The position numbers and the translations under genes are program-made. 6,704 bases of DNA from Oscillospiraceae bacterium (GTDB lineage Bacteria > Bacillota > Clostridia > Oscillospirales > Oscillospiraceae). The stretch is from NCBI GenBank assembly GCA_902766215.1, contig CACXCV010000041.1, positions 1-6,704 on the forward strand. The letters run 5' to 3'. Every line of letters begins with the position of its first letter. The first letter of the stretch is position 1. Under the pieces are notes generated by a model, which was not told the DNA's origin, ran no database searches, and saw only the letters and a list, made by a program, of their open reading frames with translations. Of this stretch, positions 1-6,331 are shown in pieces.

Positions 1-433
1 ATATGAGTCCGCCTTTCGCTATTGGGCCGGTCAGCTGCCGCAAAAGCTCTCGGCCAACATTCTCTTCTCTGAGCCGTTCTCGCACAAGCTCTATGCCGCC
101 GGCGACCTGCTGCTCATGCCCTCGCAGTTCGAACCCTGCGGCTTGAGCCAGATGATCTGCATGCGCTATGGCACGCTGCCGCTGGTACGCGAGACCGGTG
201 GGCTGAAAGACTCGGTCATCCCCTACAATCAGTATACCGGCGAGGGCAACGGCTTCTCCTTTGCCAACTACAACGCACACGAGCTGCTGCACTGCATCCA
301 GTATGCCGCCGGCATCTACCGCAGCGAGCCGGAGCACTGGGCGGCGCTGCAGCAGCACGCCTTTGCCGCCGATTTCTCATGGGCGCGCTCGGCGCAGCAG
401 TATATCGACATGTACCGCGCCCTGTTCGCCTGA
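1..433 (+). CDS. glgA: Glycogen synthase (ADP-glucose, GT5), C-terminal part
   Basis: This is the last 143 codons of glycogen synthase, entered in mid-gene; the first whole codon begins at base 2 and the stop is TGA at 431-433. The enzyme transfers glucose from ADP-glucose to the non-reducing end of a growing alpha-1,4-glucan in the cytoplasm. The recognisable part is the C-terminal Rossmann half of the GT-B fold: SHKLYAAGDLLLMPSQFEPCGLSQ, followed by MRYGTLPLVRETGGLKDSV. The FEPCGL stretch carries the conserved acidic and Cys residues of GT5 nucleotide-sugar binding, and RETGGL is the usual following loop. The FSWARSAQQYIDMYRALF tail is the normal GlgA ending, so the 3' end is intact. One small variation is PSQFEPCGL where PSRFEPCGL is usual. 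The rest of a glg operon (glgB, glgC, glgD) may lie upstream, outside the window. The family is certain; the full length cannot be judged. Confidence 0.95.
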   Translation, partial: YESAFRYWAGQLPQKLSANILFSEPFSHKLYAAGDLLLMPSQFEPCGLSQMICMRYGTLPLVRETGGLKDSVIPYNQYTGEGNGFSFANYNAHELLHCIQYAAGIYRSEPEHWAALQQHAFAADFSWARSAQQYIDMYRALFA

Positions 434-449
434 GCTTCTCTCCTGCATT

Positions 450-490
450 CCGTGCAGCCGCGCCCGGCGCGGCTGCACGGTCTCTGATTT
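450..490 (+). terminator. Strong GC-rich hairpin between glgA and the GH13-GH77 gene
   Basis: Bases 450-464 and 466-480 are exact reverse complements (CGTGCAGCCGCGCC against GGCGCGGCTGCACG, plus one outer C-G pair). A realistic fold is a 14-bp stem, 450-463 with 467-480, and a 3-base loop. It is followed by TCTCTGATTT, a broken U-tract, so termination is probably partial. It lies 16 bases after the glgA stop and ends 17 bases before the next gene's ribosome binding site. It could be an attenuating terminator or a processing/stability stem that sets different levels for the two genes. No promoter is visible between it and the next start. The hairpin is certain, its activity is not. Confidence 0.6.
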
Positions 491-496
491 ACCTGC

Positions 497-503
497 AAAG
501 GAG
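497..503 (+). promoter_or_regulatory. Ribosome binding site of the GH13-GH77 gene
   Basis: AAAGGAG lies 8 bases before the ATG at 512. This is a near-consensus Shine-Dalgarno with ideal spacing and it fixes that ATG as the start. It falls just outside the preceding hairpin, so it stays accessible. Confidence 0.85.
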
Positions 504-511
504 CCTGTCCC

Positions 512-3500
512 ATGCAAGTTTTCCACAACTCCCACCTTGCGCTTTACCGCAGCCCCTTCGGAGCAGCGCCGGTCGGCTCGGCAGTGACGATTTGCGCCGA
601 TGTGACCGGCGCCGTTTCATGCCGCTGCACGCTGCGGCTGTGGATCGAGGGCCGGGGCGAACAGCGCCAGGCCATGGAGCCGCGTCCCATCGAGGGCGGG
701 CTGCGCTTTTCCGCCCGGGTGACCCTGCCGGTGGAGCCAACGCTGGTCTGGTACTGGTTTTTCGTCGAGGCGGACGGCCAGTCCGGCTATTATGGCAACG
801 GCAGCACTCTGGGCGGCGAAGGCGCTTGGTTCGACCACGAGCCGCCCGCCTGGCAGATCACGGTCTATCGCCCCTATACCGTGCCCGACTGGTACCGGCG
901 CGGGATTGTCTACCAGATTTTCCCCGACCGATTTGCCCGCGGCCGCGACTGGCGCGCCTGCTGGGAAGCGGCCTCCCACCCGGACGACTGGGTCGGCCCG
1001 CCCCGGCTGCTGCACGAAAGCTGGCGCGACACGCCGTTCTATACCCGCGACGGGGACAACCGCGTCACCCGCTGGGACTTTTTCGGCGGCACGCTCTCCG
1101 GCGTGCAGGAGCGCCTGCTCTATCTGCGTTCGCTGGGCGTGACGGCAATTTATCTCAACCCGATCTTCACCGCCTCGTCCAACCACAAGTATGACACGGC
1201 GGACTATCTGCATGTGGATCCCGGCTTTGGCGGCGACGAAGCCTTTTCCGCCCTGGCCAGCGCCGCGAGAGCCTGCGGCATCCGCCTGATTCTCGACGGG
1301 GTGTTCAGCCATACCGGCATGGACAGTCTCTATTTCAACCGCAGCGGCAACTATGGCTCCGGCGGCGCCTTCCGCGACCCCCACAGTCCCTATCGCAGCT
1401 GGTACCGCTTCAAGGACGATGGCAGCTATGACTGCTGGTGGGGCGTGGACGACCTGCCCAACGTCAACGAAACCGACCCGGGCTATGCCGCGCTGATCTA
1501 TCAGGGCAGTGAGAGCGTTGTCCGCCGCTGGCTTCGCGCCGGCGCCAGCGGCTGGCGGCTGGATGTGGCCGACGAACTGCCCGACAGCTTTATCGAAGGC
1601 ATTCGCCGCGCTATCCGCGAAACCACACCCGACGGCCTGCTGATGGGTGAGGTGTGGGAAGACGCCTCGCACAAGGAGAGCTATGGCCAGCGACGGCGCT
1701 ATCTGCTGGGCGACGGGCTGGACTGCACCATGCACTATCCCTTCCGCACCGGCGTCACCGAGTTCATGCTCGGGCAGCTGGATGCGCCCGCGCTGTGCGC
1801 GCAGCTGCGCTCGCTGCAGGAAAACTATCCGCCCCCCGCCTTTGGCGCGGCGCTGAACCTGATCGGCAGCCATGACCGCGCGCGGATTCTGACGCTGATG
1901 GGCGGCCAGCCGCAGACGGAGGACGAACAGCAGCGCGAGTCCTTCCGCTTGTCCGGACAGGCCAGAGCGCAGGCCGTGCAGCGGGTCAAGCTGCTGTCGC
2001 TGCTACAATTCACCGCCCCGGGCGTGCCCTGCATCTACTATGGCGACGAGGCCGGGCTGGAGGGCTATGAAGACCCGTATAACCGCGGGACCTATCCCTG
2101 GGGCCGCGAGGATCCGGCCCTGATGTGGCACTACCGCGACCTGACGCAGCTGCGGCAGGCGCACCCGGTGCTGGCCGACGGCGCGTTTGCGCCCCTGTCC
2201 TTTGGGGCGGAGGTCTATGGCTGCCTGCGCACCGGCGAGGACGAGTCAATTCTTGCGTTGGTCAACCGCAGTACCGTGCAGGCGCATACCGTCCGCTATG
2301 ACACGAGCATGGCCTTTGCCCTCGACCTTCTGACCGGCCAGACCGTGCCGCTGTCCGGCGGCCTGCTGGAGCTGACGCTGCCGCCGCTGGGCGGCGTGTG
2401 CCTGTGCCTGAAGGCGCAGCCGCCGGTGCAGGTCCCCATGGGGCGCAAGGCCGGCATCCTGTGCCACCTTGTGTCGCTGCCCGGCCCGCACGCCACCGGC
2501 ACCCTGGGCGAGGACGCCCGCCGCTTTGCCCGATACCTGCAAAGCGCGGGGCAGAAAATCTGGCAGATTCTCCCGCTCAACCCGGTGGGGCTGGGCAACA
2601 GCCCCTATTCCTCCCCCGCCGTGTTTGCCGGCGACACTCGCCTGATCGACCCGGACGAGCCGGTAGACGAGCGCCGCTATGCCGCCTGGTGCACCGAAAA
2701 TGCCTTCTGGGTAGAGGACTATGCCCTGTTTATGGCCCTGCACGACGCATATCAGCGCCCGTGGCAGCAGTGGCCCGAGCCGGCCCGCCGCCGCAGCGAT
2801 CTGCCCGCCCTGCGGCAGGCCCACGCCGCCGCGGTCGAGCGCTACCGGCACGATCAGTTTGTCTTCTGGCAGCAGTGGGACGCGCTGCACCGCTATGTCA
2901 ACGGGCTGGGGATTGACCTGGTGGGCGACATGCCCATCTATGTCAGCGAGGACAGCGTGGACCTCTGGGCGCACCCGTCGCAGTTTCTGCTGGACGAGGC
3001 GGGCTATCCCACGCTGCGCGCCGGATGCCCGCCGGACTATTTCGCCGCCGAGGGGCAGAACTGGAAAAACCCGCTCTATGACTGGGAGGCCATGGCCCGC
3101 GACGGCTATGGCTGGTGGCAGGCGCGGCTGCGCCAGTGTGCCCGGCAGCTGGATGCGGTGCGGGTGGATCACTTCCGCGCCTTTTCGGCCTATTTTGCCA
3201 TCCCCAGCGGCGGCACGCCCAAAGACGGTCAGTGGCTCAAGGGGCCGGGGCTGCCCTTCTGGCAGCAGATGCGCCGCGCACTGGGCCAGCTGCACATTCT
3301 GGCCGAGGATCTGGGCGAGCTGGACGCCGGCGTTTACAGTCTGCTGGCCGAGTCCGGCATGCCGGGCATGTCTGTCTGGCAGTTCCACGAGGCGCAGATG
3401 CGCCAAATGCCGCCGGAGCAGGCGCGGCACCGCGCCTTTTACACCGGCACCCACGACAACCAGACGCTGCGCGGCTGGCTGCTGGACACCCGCCCGGGCT

Positions 3501-3724
3501 GCGACCCGGATGCCGCCGCGCAGGAGATCATCCAGACACTCTATGCCTCTGACGGCGCATGGGCCATCCTGCCGCTGCAGGACATGCTGGGTCTTGGCGA
3601 CGAGTCACGCTTTAACGTCCCCGGCACGGTGGGGAAAAACTGGTGCTGGCGGGCCGACCCCGCCCTGCTGACCGACGCGCGCGCCGCCTGGCTGCGCAAT
3701 CTGGCTCAGCAAACCGGCCGCTGA
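512..3724 (+). CDS. malQ: Fused GH13 neopullulanase-like amylase and GH77 4-alpha-glucanotransferase
   Basis: This single 1070-residue reading frame holds two complete alpha-glucan enzymes. Residues 1-120 form a beta-rich N-terminal domain resembling CBM34/alpha-amylase-N. Residues 126-560 are a GH13 barrel starting at DWYRRGIVYQIFPDRF. It has DGVFSH (262-267), nucleophile D351 in GWRLDVADE, acid/base E380 in GEVWED and the transition-state Asp D455 in GSHDRAR. The LPNVN motif (315-319) sits where neopullulanases/cyclomaltodextrinases have MPKLN. A beta-sandwich C domain ends near 635. After a linker of about 8 residues, residues 643-1070 form GH77, with nucleophile D886 (RVDHFRAF), acid/base E932 (AEDLG) and D982 (TGTHDN). 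There is no signal peptide, so the protein should be cytoplasmic. Likely role: trimming glycogen-derived maltodextrins (GH13) and disproportionating malto-oligosaccharides (GH77). The symbol fits only the C-terminal half. As I recall, databases name similar clostridial proteins GlgX/4-alpha-glucanotransferase, but this GH13 domain looks neopullulanase-like rather than GlgX-like. The GH77 half is shorter than the usual roughly 500 residues. The exact GH13 substrate cannot be told from sequence. Confidence 0.93.
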   Translation: MQVFHNSHLALYRSPFGAAPVGSAVTICADVTGAVSCRCTLRLWIEGRGEQRQAMEPRPIEGGLRFSARVTLPVEPTLVWYWFFVEADGQSGYYGNGSTLGGEGAWFDHEPPAWQITVYRPYTVPDWYRRGIVYQIFPDRFARGRDWRACWEAASHPDDWVGPPRLLHESWRDTPFYTRDGDNRVTRWDFFGGTLSGVQERLLYLRSLGVTAIYLNPIFTASSNHKYDTADYLHVDPGFGGDEAFSALASAARACGIRLILDGVFSHTGMDSLYFNRSGNYGSGGAFRDPHSPYRSWYRFKDDGSYDCWWGVDDLPNVNETDPGYAALIYQGSESVVRRWLRAGASGWRLDVADELPDSFIEGIRRAIRETTPDGLLMGEVWEDASHKESYGQRRRYLLGDGLDCTMHYPFRTGVTEFMLGQLDAPALCAQLRSLQENYPPPAFGAALNLIGSHDRARILTLMGGQPQTEDEQQRESFRLSGQARAQAVQRVKLLSLLQFTAPGVPCIYYGDEAGLEGYEDPYNRGTYPWGREDPALMWHYRDLTQLRQAHPVLADGAFAPLSFGAEVYGCLRTGEDESILALVNRSTVQAHTVRYDTSMAFALDLLTGQTVPLSGGLLELTLPPLGGVCLCLKAQPPVQVPMGRKAGILCHLVSLPGPHATGTLGEDARRFARYLQSAGQKIWQILPLNPVGLGNSPYSSPAVFAGDTRLIDPDEPVDERRYAAWCTENAFWVEDYALFMALHDAYQRPWQQWPEPARRRSDLPALRQAHAAAVERYRHDQFVFWQQWDALHRYVNGLGIDLVGDMPIYVSEDSVDLWAHPSQFLLDEAGYPTLRAGCPPDYFAAEGQNWKNPLYDWEAMARDGYGWWQARLRQCARQLDAVRVDHFRAFSAYFAIPSGGTPKDGQWLKGPGLPFWQQMRRALGQLHILAEDLGELDAGVYSLLAESGMPGMSVWQFHEAQMRQMPPEQARHRAFYTGTHDNQTLRGWLLDTRPGCDPDAAAQEIIQTLYASDGAWAILPLQDMLGLGDESRFNVPGTVGKNWCWRADPALLTDARAAWLRNLAQQTGR

Positions 3725-3745
3725 AATCTGCAAACAATATGACCG

Positions 3746-3789
3746 CCGGCGGGCCGCGCCGTCAAAGGTGCCGCCTGCCGGTTTTGTTT
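3746..3789 (+). terminator. Intrinsic terminator of the glgA/GH13-GH77 operon
   Basis: Starting 22 bases after the TGA, a 15-base arm at 3746-3760 pairs with 3767-3781 around the loop GTCAAA. The stem has one C-C mismatch and two G-U pairs. It is followed directly by TTTTGTTT (3782-3789). Position, stem and U-tract together make a convincing rho-independent terminator. Confidence 0.8.
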
Positions 3790-3846
3790 CAACCTTTTTC
3801 CCGTTGGCCCCCTGACCGAACCAAAGGGAATGATCCAACGCGACGC

Positions 3847-3883
3847 AAAAACGCGGAGCAGCCCGGTGGGCTGCTCCGCGTTT
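3847..3883 (-). terminator. Intrinsic terminator of the zinc-ribbon gene
   Basis: Bases 3849-3864 and 3868-3883 form a perfect 16-bp inverted repeat (AAACGCGGAGCAGCCC and its complement) with a 3-base loop. Read on the minus strand it begins 12 bases after the TGA at 3896-3898 and runs into TTTTT (A-tract at 3847-3851). Its A-rich 5' flank also gives a short T-run on the plus strand, so it may work weakly as a backstop for the converging operon. Confidence 0.88.
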
Positions 3884-3895
3884 GGCTTACTGGGT

Positions 3896-4948
3896 TCAGT
3901 TGATCAGCTTCCAGATTTCATAGGCGTTATAGTCCACAATCTCGGTGTAGTAGACCGTGGTAACGCCCTTGCTGTCCACATTGGTAATGCGGCAGCGATA
4001 GGCATTGTTGCGCAGATAGTCGTCGATGCTGATCTTCAGCTTGGCCGTTTTGGCGGCCGAGGTGTTGACGTCGGTCCAGGTCTCGCGGTTGGCGCTTTTC
4101 TGCCACTGATAGGTGGTGGTGCCCTCAAAGCTCTGGTTCACCAGCGCATAGATGCTGGTGCCGTCGCCATCCACCTTTTCAAACGTAGCGTCGATCTCGG
4201 TGTCCACCTCGGTGGTGGAGCCGCCGCCAGTCTCCAGCCCGGTGTCGGTCGGCGCCGTGTCGCCGCTGTTCGAGGCGTCGCCGGTGGTCCCGCCGCCGGT
4301 TGGCTCATCGCCGTCCTCGGTGATATGTACGCCGCTGTCATCGGCCCCGCCGGTGGTGCTGCCGCCGGTGCTGTCCGGCTGGCTGTCCACCCGGGCGGGC
4401 TGCTGCTGGCTGTTCTGCACCTCTTCCAGCTTGGCCGTGACCGACTGCAGCTCCAGCTCCAGCGTGGACACCTGCGACTGCAGCTGGGCAATGGCCGCGT
4501 CCGCCTTGGTGTCGGTGACCTGATTGGCCCCGCTGCGCAGGAACGCAATGGCGCCCAGCGCCACGGCCGCCACGGTGCCCACCGCGACAATTGCCGTAAG
4601 GATTGTGAGCGTTTTGCTCTTCTGATCCAGGCGGAAAGCCACCTGCTTGAGCTGGTTGCGCGTGACATACTCCGCTTTCTTCTGCGGCTGCTGATTCCGT
4701 GCGCCCGTGCCGGCGGCGCCGGCGCGCACCGCGCTGGCGCTGAATGAGCCGGAATTCATCGTTGCACCGCCGCTGGTGGCTGCGCCCACATTGATCCGCG
4801 GGCGCGAGGCCTCGTTTGCGGCCGTGCCCACCGGGTTGATGTTTTTCAAAACGCTGCTATCTTCAAACACGGACATGTCCTGCCCGCAAAAACTGCACAC
4901 ATTGACGCCGTCGGCGTTTTCCTCGCCGCACCATTTACAGATTGCCAT
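3896..4948 (-). CDS. Zinc-ribbon, single-pass membrane protein with coiled coil and C-terminal Ig-like domain
   Basis: I do not recognise a named family for this 350-residue protein, but its layout is clear. Residues 1-25 are a zinc ribbon with Cys at 4, 7, 18 and 21 (CKWC and CSFC). Residues 26-100 are a low-complexity Ser/Ala/Gly linker. A basic stretch (KQVAFRLDQKSK) precedes one transmembrane helix at about 113-137. Residues 144-180 have the heptad look of a coiled coil, and 181-250 are a Thr/Gly/Asp-rich linker with a 23-residue repeat. Residues 255-340 resemble bacterial Ig-like domains (YQWQKS..ETWTDV, then YRCRITN). Basic residues before the helix and none of the usual secretion cleavage signals suggest zinc ribbon inside and Ig-like domain outside. 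C319 is the only Cys outside the ribbon, so the Ig-like fold cannot hold an intradomain disulfide. The gene has its own likely promoter, ribosome binding site and terminator, and runs convergent with the glucan operon. A sensor, scaffold or envelope-anchoring role is possible, but function is unknown. Confidence 0.88.
   Translation of the reverse strand: MAICKWCGEENADGVNVCSFCGQDMSVFEDSSVLKNINPVGTAANEASRPRINVGAATSGGATMNSGSFSASAVRAGAAGTGARNQQPQKKAEYVTRNQLKQVAFRLDQKSKTLTILTAIVAVGTVAAVALGAIAFLRSGANQVTDTKADAAIAQLQSQVSTLELELQSVTAKLEEVQNSQQQPARVDSQPDSTGGSTTGGADDSGVHITEDGDEPTGGGTTGDASNSGDTAPTDTGLETGGGSTTEVDTEIDATFEKVDGDGTSIYALVNQSFEGTTTYQWQKSANRETWTDVNTSAAKTAKLKISIDDYLRNNAYRCRITNVDSKGVTTVYYTEIVDYNAYEIWKLIN
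4214..4369 (-). repeat. Degenerate 69-bp (23-residue) tandem repeat in the linker of the zinc-ribbon protein
   Basis: An 18-base element coding TGG(G/S)(S/T)T occurs at 4352-4369, 4283-4300 and 4214-4231, spaced exactly 69 bp each time. The two full units (residues 194-216 and 217-239) share TGGxTTGxAxxSG at their start and diverge later. The third copy survives only as its first residues (240-245). It looks like an old in-frame tandem duplication that lengthened the extracellular linker. Confidence 0.6.
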
Positions 4949-4955
4949 ATGAATT

Positions 4956-4964
4956 CACCTTTCC
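4956..4964 (-). promoter_or_regulatory. Ribosome binding site of the zinc-ribbon gene
   Basis: On the minus strand GGAAAGGTG lies 7 bases before the ATG at 4946-4948. The spacing is good and it supports this start, which also places the first Cys pair at residues 4 and 7 as usual for N-terminal zinc ribbons. Confidence 0.75.
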
Positions 4965-4996
4965 ATGCTTATAAGGCTTGCTGAGAATACAGCCCC

Positions 4997-5026
4997 ATTA
5001 AAGCAGATTTCGACCGGTTTTGTCAA
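4997..5026 (-). promoter_or_regulatory. Sigma-A type promoter for the zinc-ribbon gene
   Basis: On the minus strand a perfect -35 TTGACA (5021-5026) is followed after 18 bases by TTTAAT (4997-5002), five of six matches to TATAAT. Transcription would start near 4990, giving a leader of about 40 bases. It lies in the AT-richest part of the window, downstream of the cinA stop, so the zinc-ribbon gene need not depend on the thiI-cinA operon. Confidence 0.72.
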
Positions 5027-5028
5027 GA

Positions 5029-5068
5029 GGGTTTACAATGTTTTTCACTTTGTAGTTTCTTGTAACCC
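5029..5068. repeat. Interrupted inverted repeat just upstream of the zinc-ribbon promoter
   Basis: GGGTTTACAA (5029-5038) and TTGTAACCC (5060-5068) are inverted copies differing by one extra base, with an AT-rich 21-base centre. One arm ends two bases from the -35 hexamer, a place typical for an operator or activator site. As RNA from cinA it could also fold, but no U-run follows, so it is not a canonical terminator. Confidence 0.4.
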
Positions 5069-5077
5069 CCTGGCTGC

Positions 5078-6328
5078 TCACTGCCACTCCACCGGCAGGC
5101 CGGTCAGCACACGCCGCAGCATGTCAAAGGCATGGTGCCCGGCGATATAGCGCACGCGCTCACGCTCGCCGGTCTGCTGGATTGCCCGCACCCAGGTGTT
5201 GGCCCCGTTGCTCAGCGCCACATACACCAGGCCCACCGGGCGGTTGCTGCCGTCGCCGTCCGGGCCGGCCAGCCCCGTCACGCCAATGCCAAAGCTGCTG
5301 CCCAGGCGGGCGCGCACGCCCTCTGCCATGGCGGCGGCCACCTCAACAGAGACCACGCCGCAGCGCTCAATCAGCCCGGCCGGGACACCCAGCAGCTGCT
5401 CCTTCACCGGCACGGTGTAGGCCACCACGCCGCCCACGAAAACCGCGCTGCTGCCCGGCAGGTCGGTCATCCGCTTGGCGATATAACCGCCGGTGCAGGA
5501 CTCGGCCGTGGCCAGGGTCTTGTCCGCCTGCCGCAGCAGGTTCAGGCAGGTCTGCTCCAGCGAGTCATATTCCTCGGTATAGATCAGCGGGCCCAATACC
5601 GTGCGGATCTGCGCAGCCACCGGCTCGATCATCGTCTCCGCCTCTGCCTGACTGGATGCAGCAGCGGTGATGCGCAGCATCACCTCGCCCTCCTTGGCAT
5701 AGGGCGCGACGGTCGGGTTGCTGCTCTGCTCCATCAGGTCGTGCAGCAGGCTCTCCACCTGTGACTCACCCATGCCGAAGATGTGGACATAGCGCGAATG
5801 AATGGTCTGTCCCGACAGGCCTTTCAGATAAGGCGCCACGCGATAGCGCAGCATGGCGCGGCATTCCCGCGGCGGGCCGGGCAGCATGATCACTTTCACG
5901 CCCTCGGCGTCGAACACGCAGCCCGGCGCCGTGCCCCAGTCGTTTTTCAGCACGGTGCAGCCCTCCGGCAGCATGGCCTGCAGCAGGTTGTTGGGCGTCA
6001 TGGGCCGGTGCAGGCGCTCGAAATAGGTGCGGATGTCCGCCTCGCACTCCGGATGGCGCACCAGCTTTTTCCCAAAGGCGGCGGCCACCGTCTGCTTGGA
6101 CAGGTCATCCAGCGTAGGCCCCAGGCCGCCGGTGGTAATCAGCAGGTCGGCCCGCCGGGCCGCCGCCTGCACCACCTCGGCAAGGCGCTCGGGGTTGTCG
6201 CCCACGGCGGTATAGCGATAGACCGAAATGCCCATCTCCGACAGCGTCTGCGCCACATCGGTGGCGTCGGTGTTGACAATGTTGCCCAGCAGCAGCTCGG
6301 TGCCGATGCAAATAATTTCCGCGTTCAT
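5078..6328 (-). CDS. cinA: CinA: MoCF-binding-domain / NMN deamidase protein
   Basis: This 416-residue protein has the normal two-domain CinA form and length. Residues 1-170 are the molybdopterin-binding-like (MoCF_biosynth/COG1058) domain, with IGTELLLGNIVNTD (8-21) and TTGGLGPTLDD (65-75). In characterised homologues this half has ADP-ribose pyrophosphatase activity. Residues about 255-416 are the PncC domain, which deamidates nicotinamide mononucleotide to nicotinate mononucleotide for NAD recycling. It shows AESCTGG (275-281, likely catalytic S277), GGVVAYTVPVKEQLLGV with Y304 and K309, and GVTGLAGPDGDGSNRPVG. All expected motifs are present, so both activities are plausible. The name comes from competence induction in streptococci, and nothing here implies transformation. 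The gene begins 3 bases after the thiI stop and is surely in its operon. Its 3' end is followed by a 128-base gap without a clear terminator. Confidence 0.95.
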   Translation of the reverse strand: MNAEIICIGTELLLGNIVNTDATDVAQTLSEMGISVYRYTAVGDNPERLAEVVQAAARRADLLITTGGLGPTLDDLSKQTVAAAFGKKLVRHPECEADIRTYFERLHRPMTPNNLLQAMLPEGCTVLKNDWGTAPGCVFDAEGVKVIMLPGPPRECRAMLRYRVAPYLKGLSGQTIHSRYVHIFGMGESQVESLLHDLMEQSSNPTVAPYAKEGEVMLRITAAASSQAEAETMIEPVAAQIRTVLGPLIYTEEYDSLEQTCLNLLRQADKTLATAESCTGGYIAKRMTDLPGSSAVFVGGVVAYTVPVKEQLLGVPAGLIERCGVVSVEVAAAMAEGVRARLGSSFGIGVTGLAGPDGDGSNRPVGLVYVALSNGANTWVRAIQQTGERERVRYIAGHHAFDMLRRVLTGLPVEWQ

Positions 6329-6331
6329 GGC

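Noticed and set aside
379..1194. 271-codon plus-strand frame spanning the glgA end and the GH13 start
   Set aside because: It is out of frame with both real genes, Arg/Ala/Pro-rich and without a ribosome binding site.
617..1873. 418-codon open frame antisense to the GH13 half
   Set aside because: It is a shadow of GC-rich codon use: the sense frame has full GH13 motifs, while the antisense product is Ala/Gly/Val-rich with no recognisable domain or ribosome binding site.
2246..3454. 402-codon open frame antisense to the GH77 half
   Set aside because: Same cause: it lies wholly within a frame with intact GH77 catalytic motifs and has no family resemblance of its own.
3830..4747. 305-codon plus-strand open frame over the zinc-ribbon gene
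   Set aside because: It runs through the terminator hairpin at 3847-3883 and mirrors the minus-strand gene, which has a ribosome binding site, zinc ribbon, membrane helix and Ig-like motifs. The plus frame is low-complexity Gly/Ala/Val.
4968..4975. CTTATAAG palindrome as a second -10 element for the zinc-ribbon gene
   Set aside because: No -35-like hexamer lies at the right distance (the bases there are GGGGCT), and the start point would crowd the ribosome binding site.
5029..5068. Inverted repeat as an intrinsic terminator of cinA
   Set aside because: The loop is about 21 bases, the stem has a bulge, and the 3' arm is followed by CTCTTGACA rather than a U-run.
5132..5764. 210-codon plus-strand open frame over cinA
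   Set aside because: The minus-strand frame carries all PncC/CinA motifs. The plus frame is His/Ala/Arg-rich shadow sequence.
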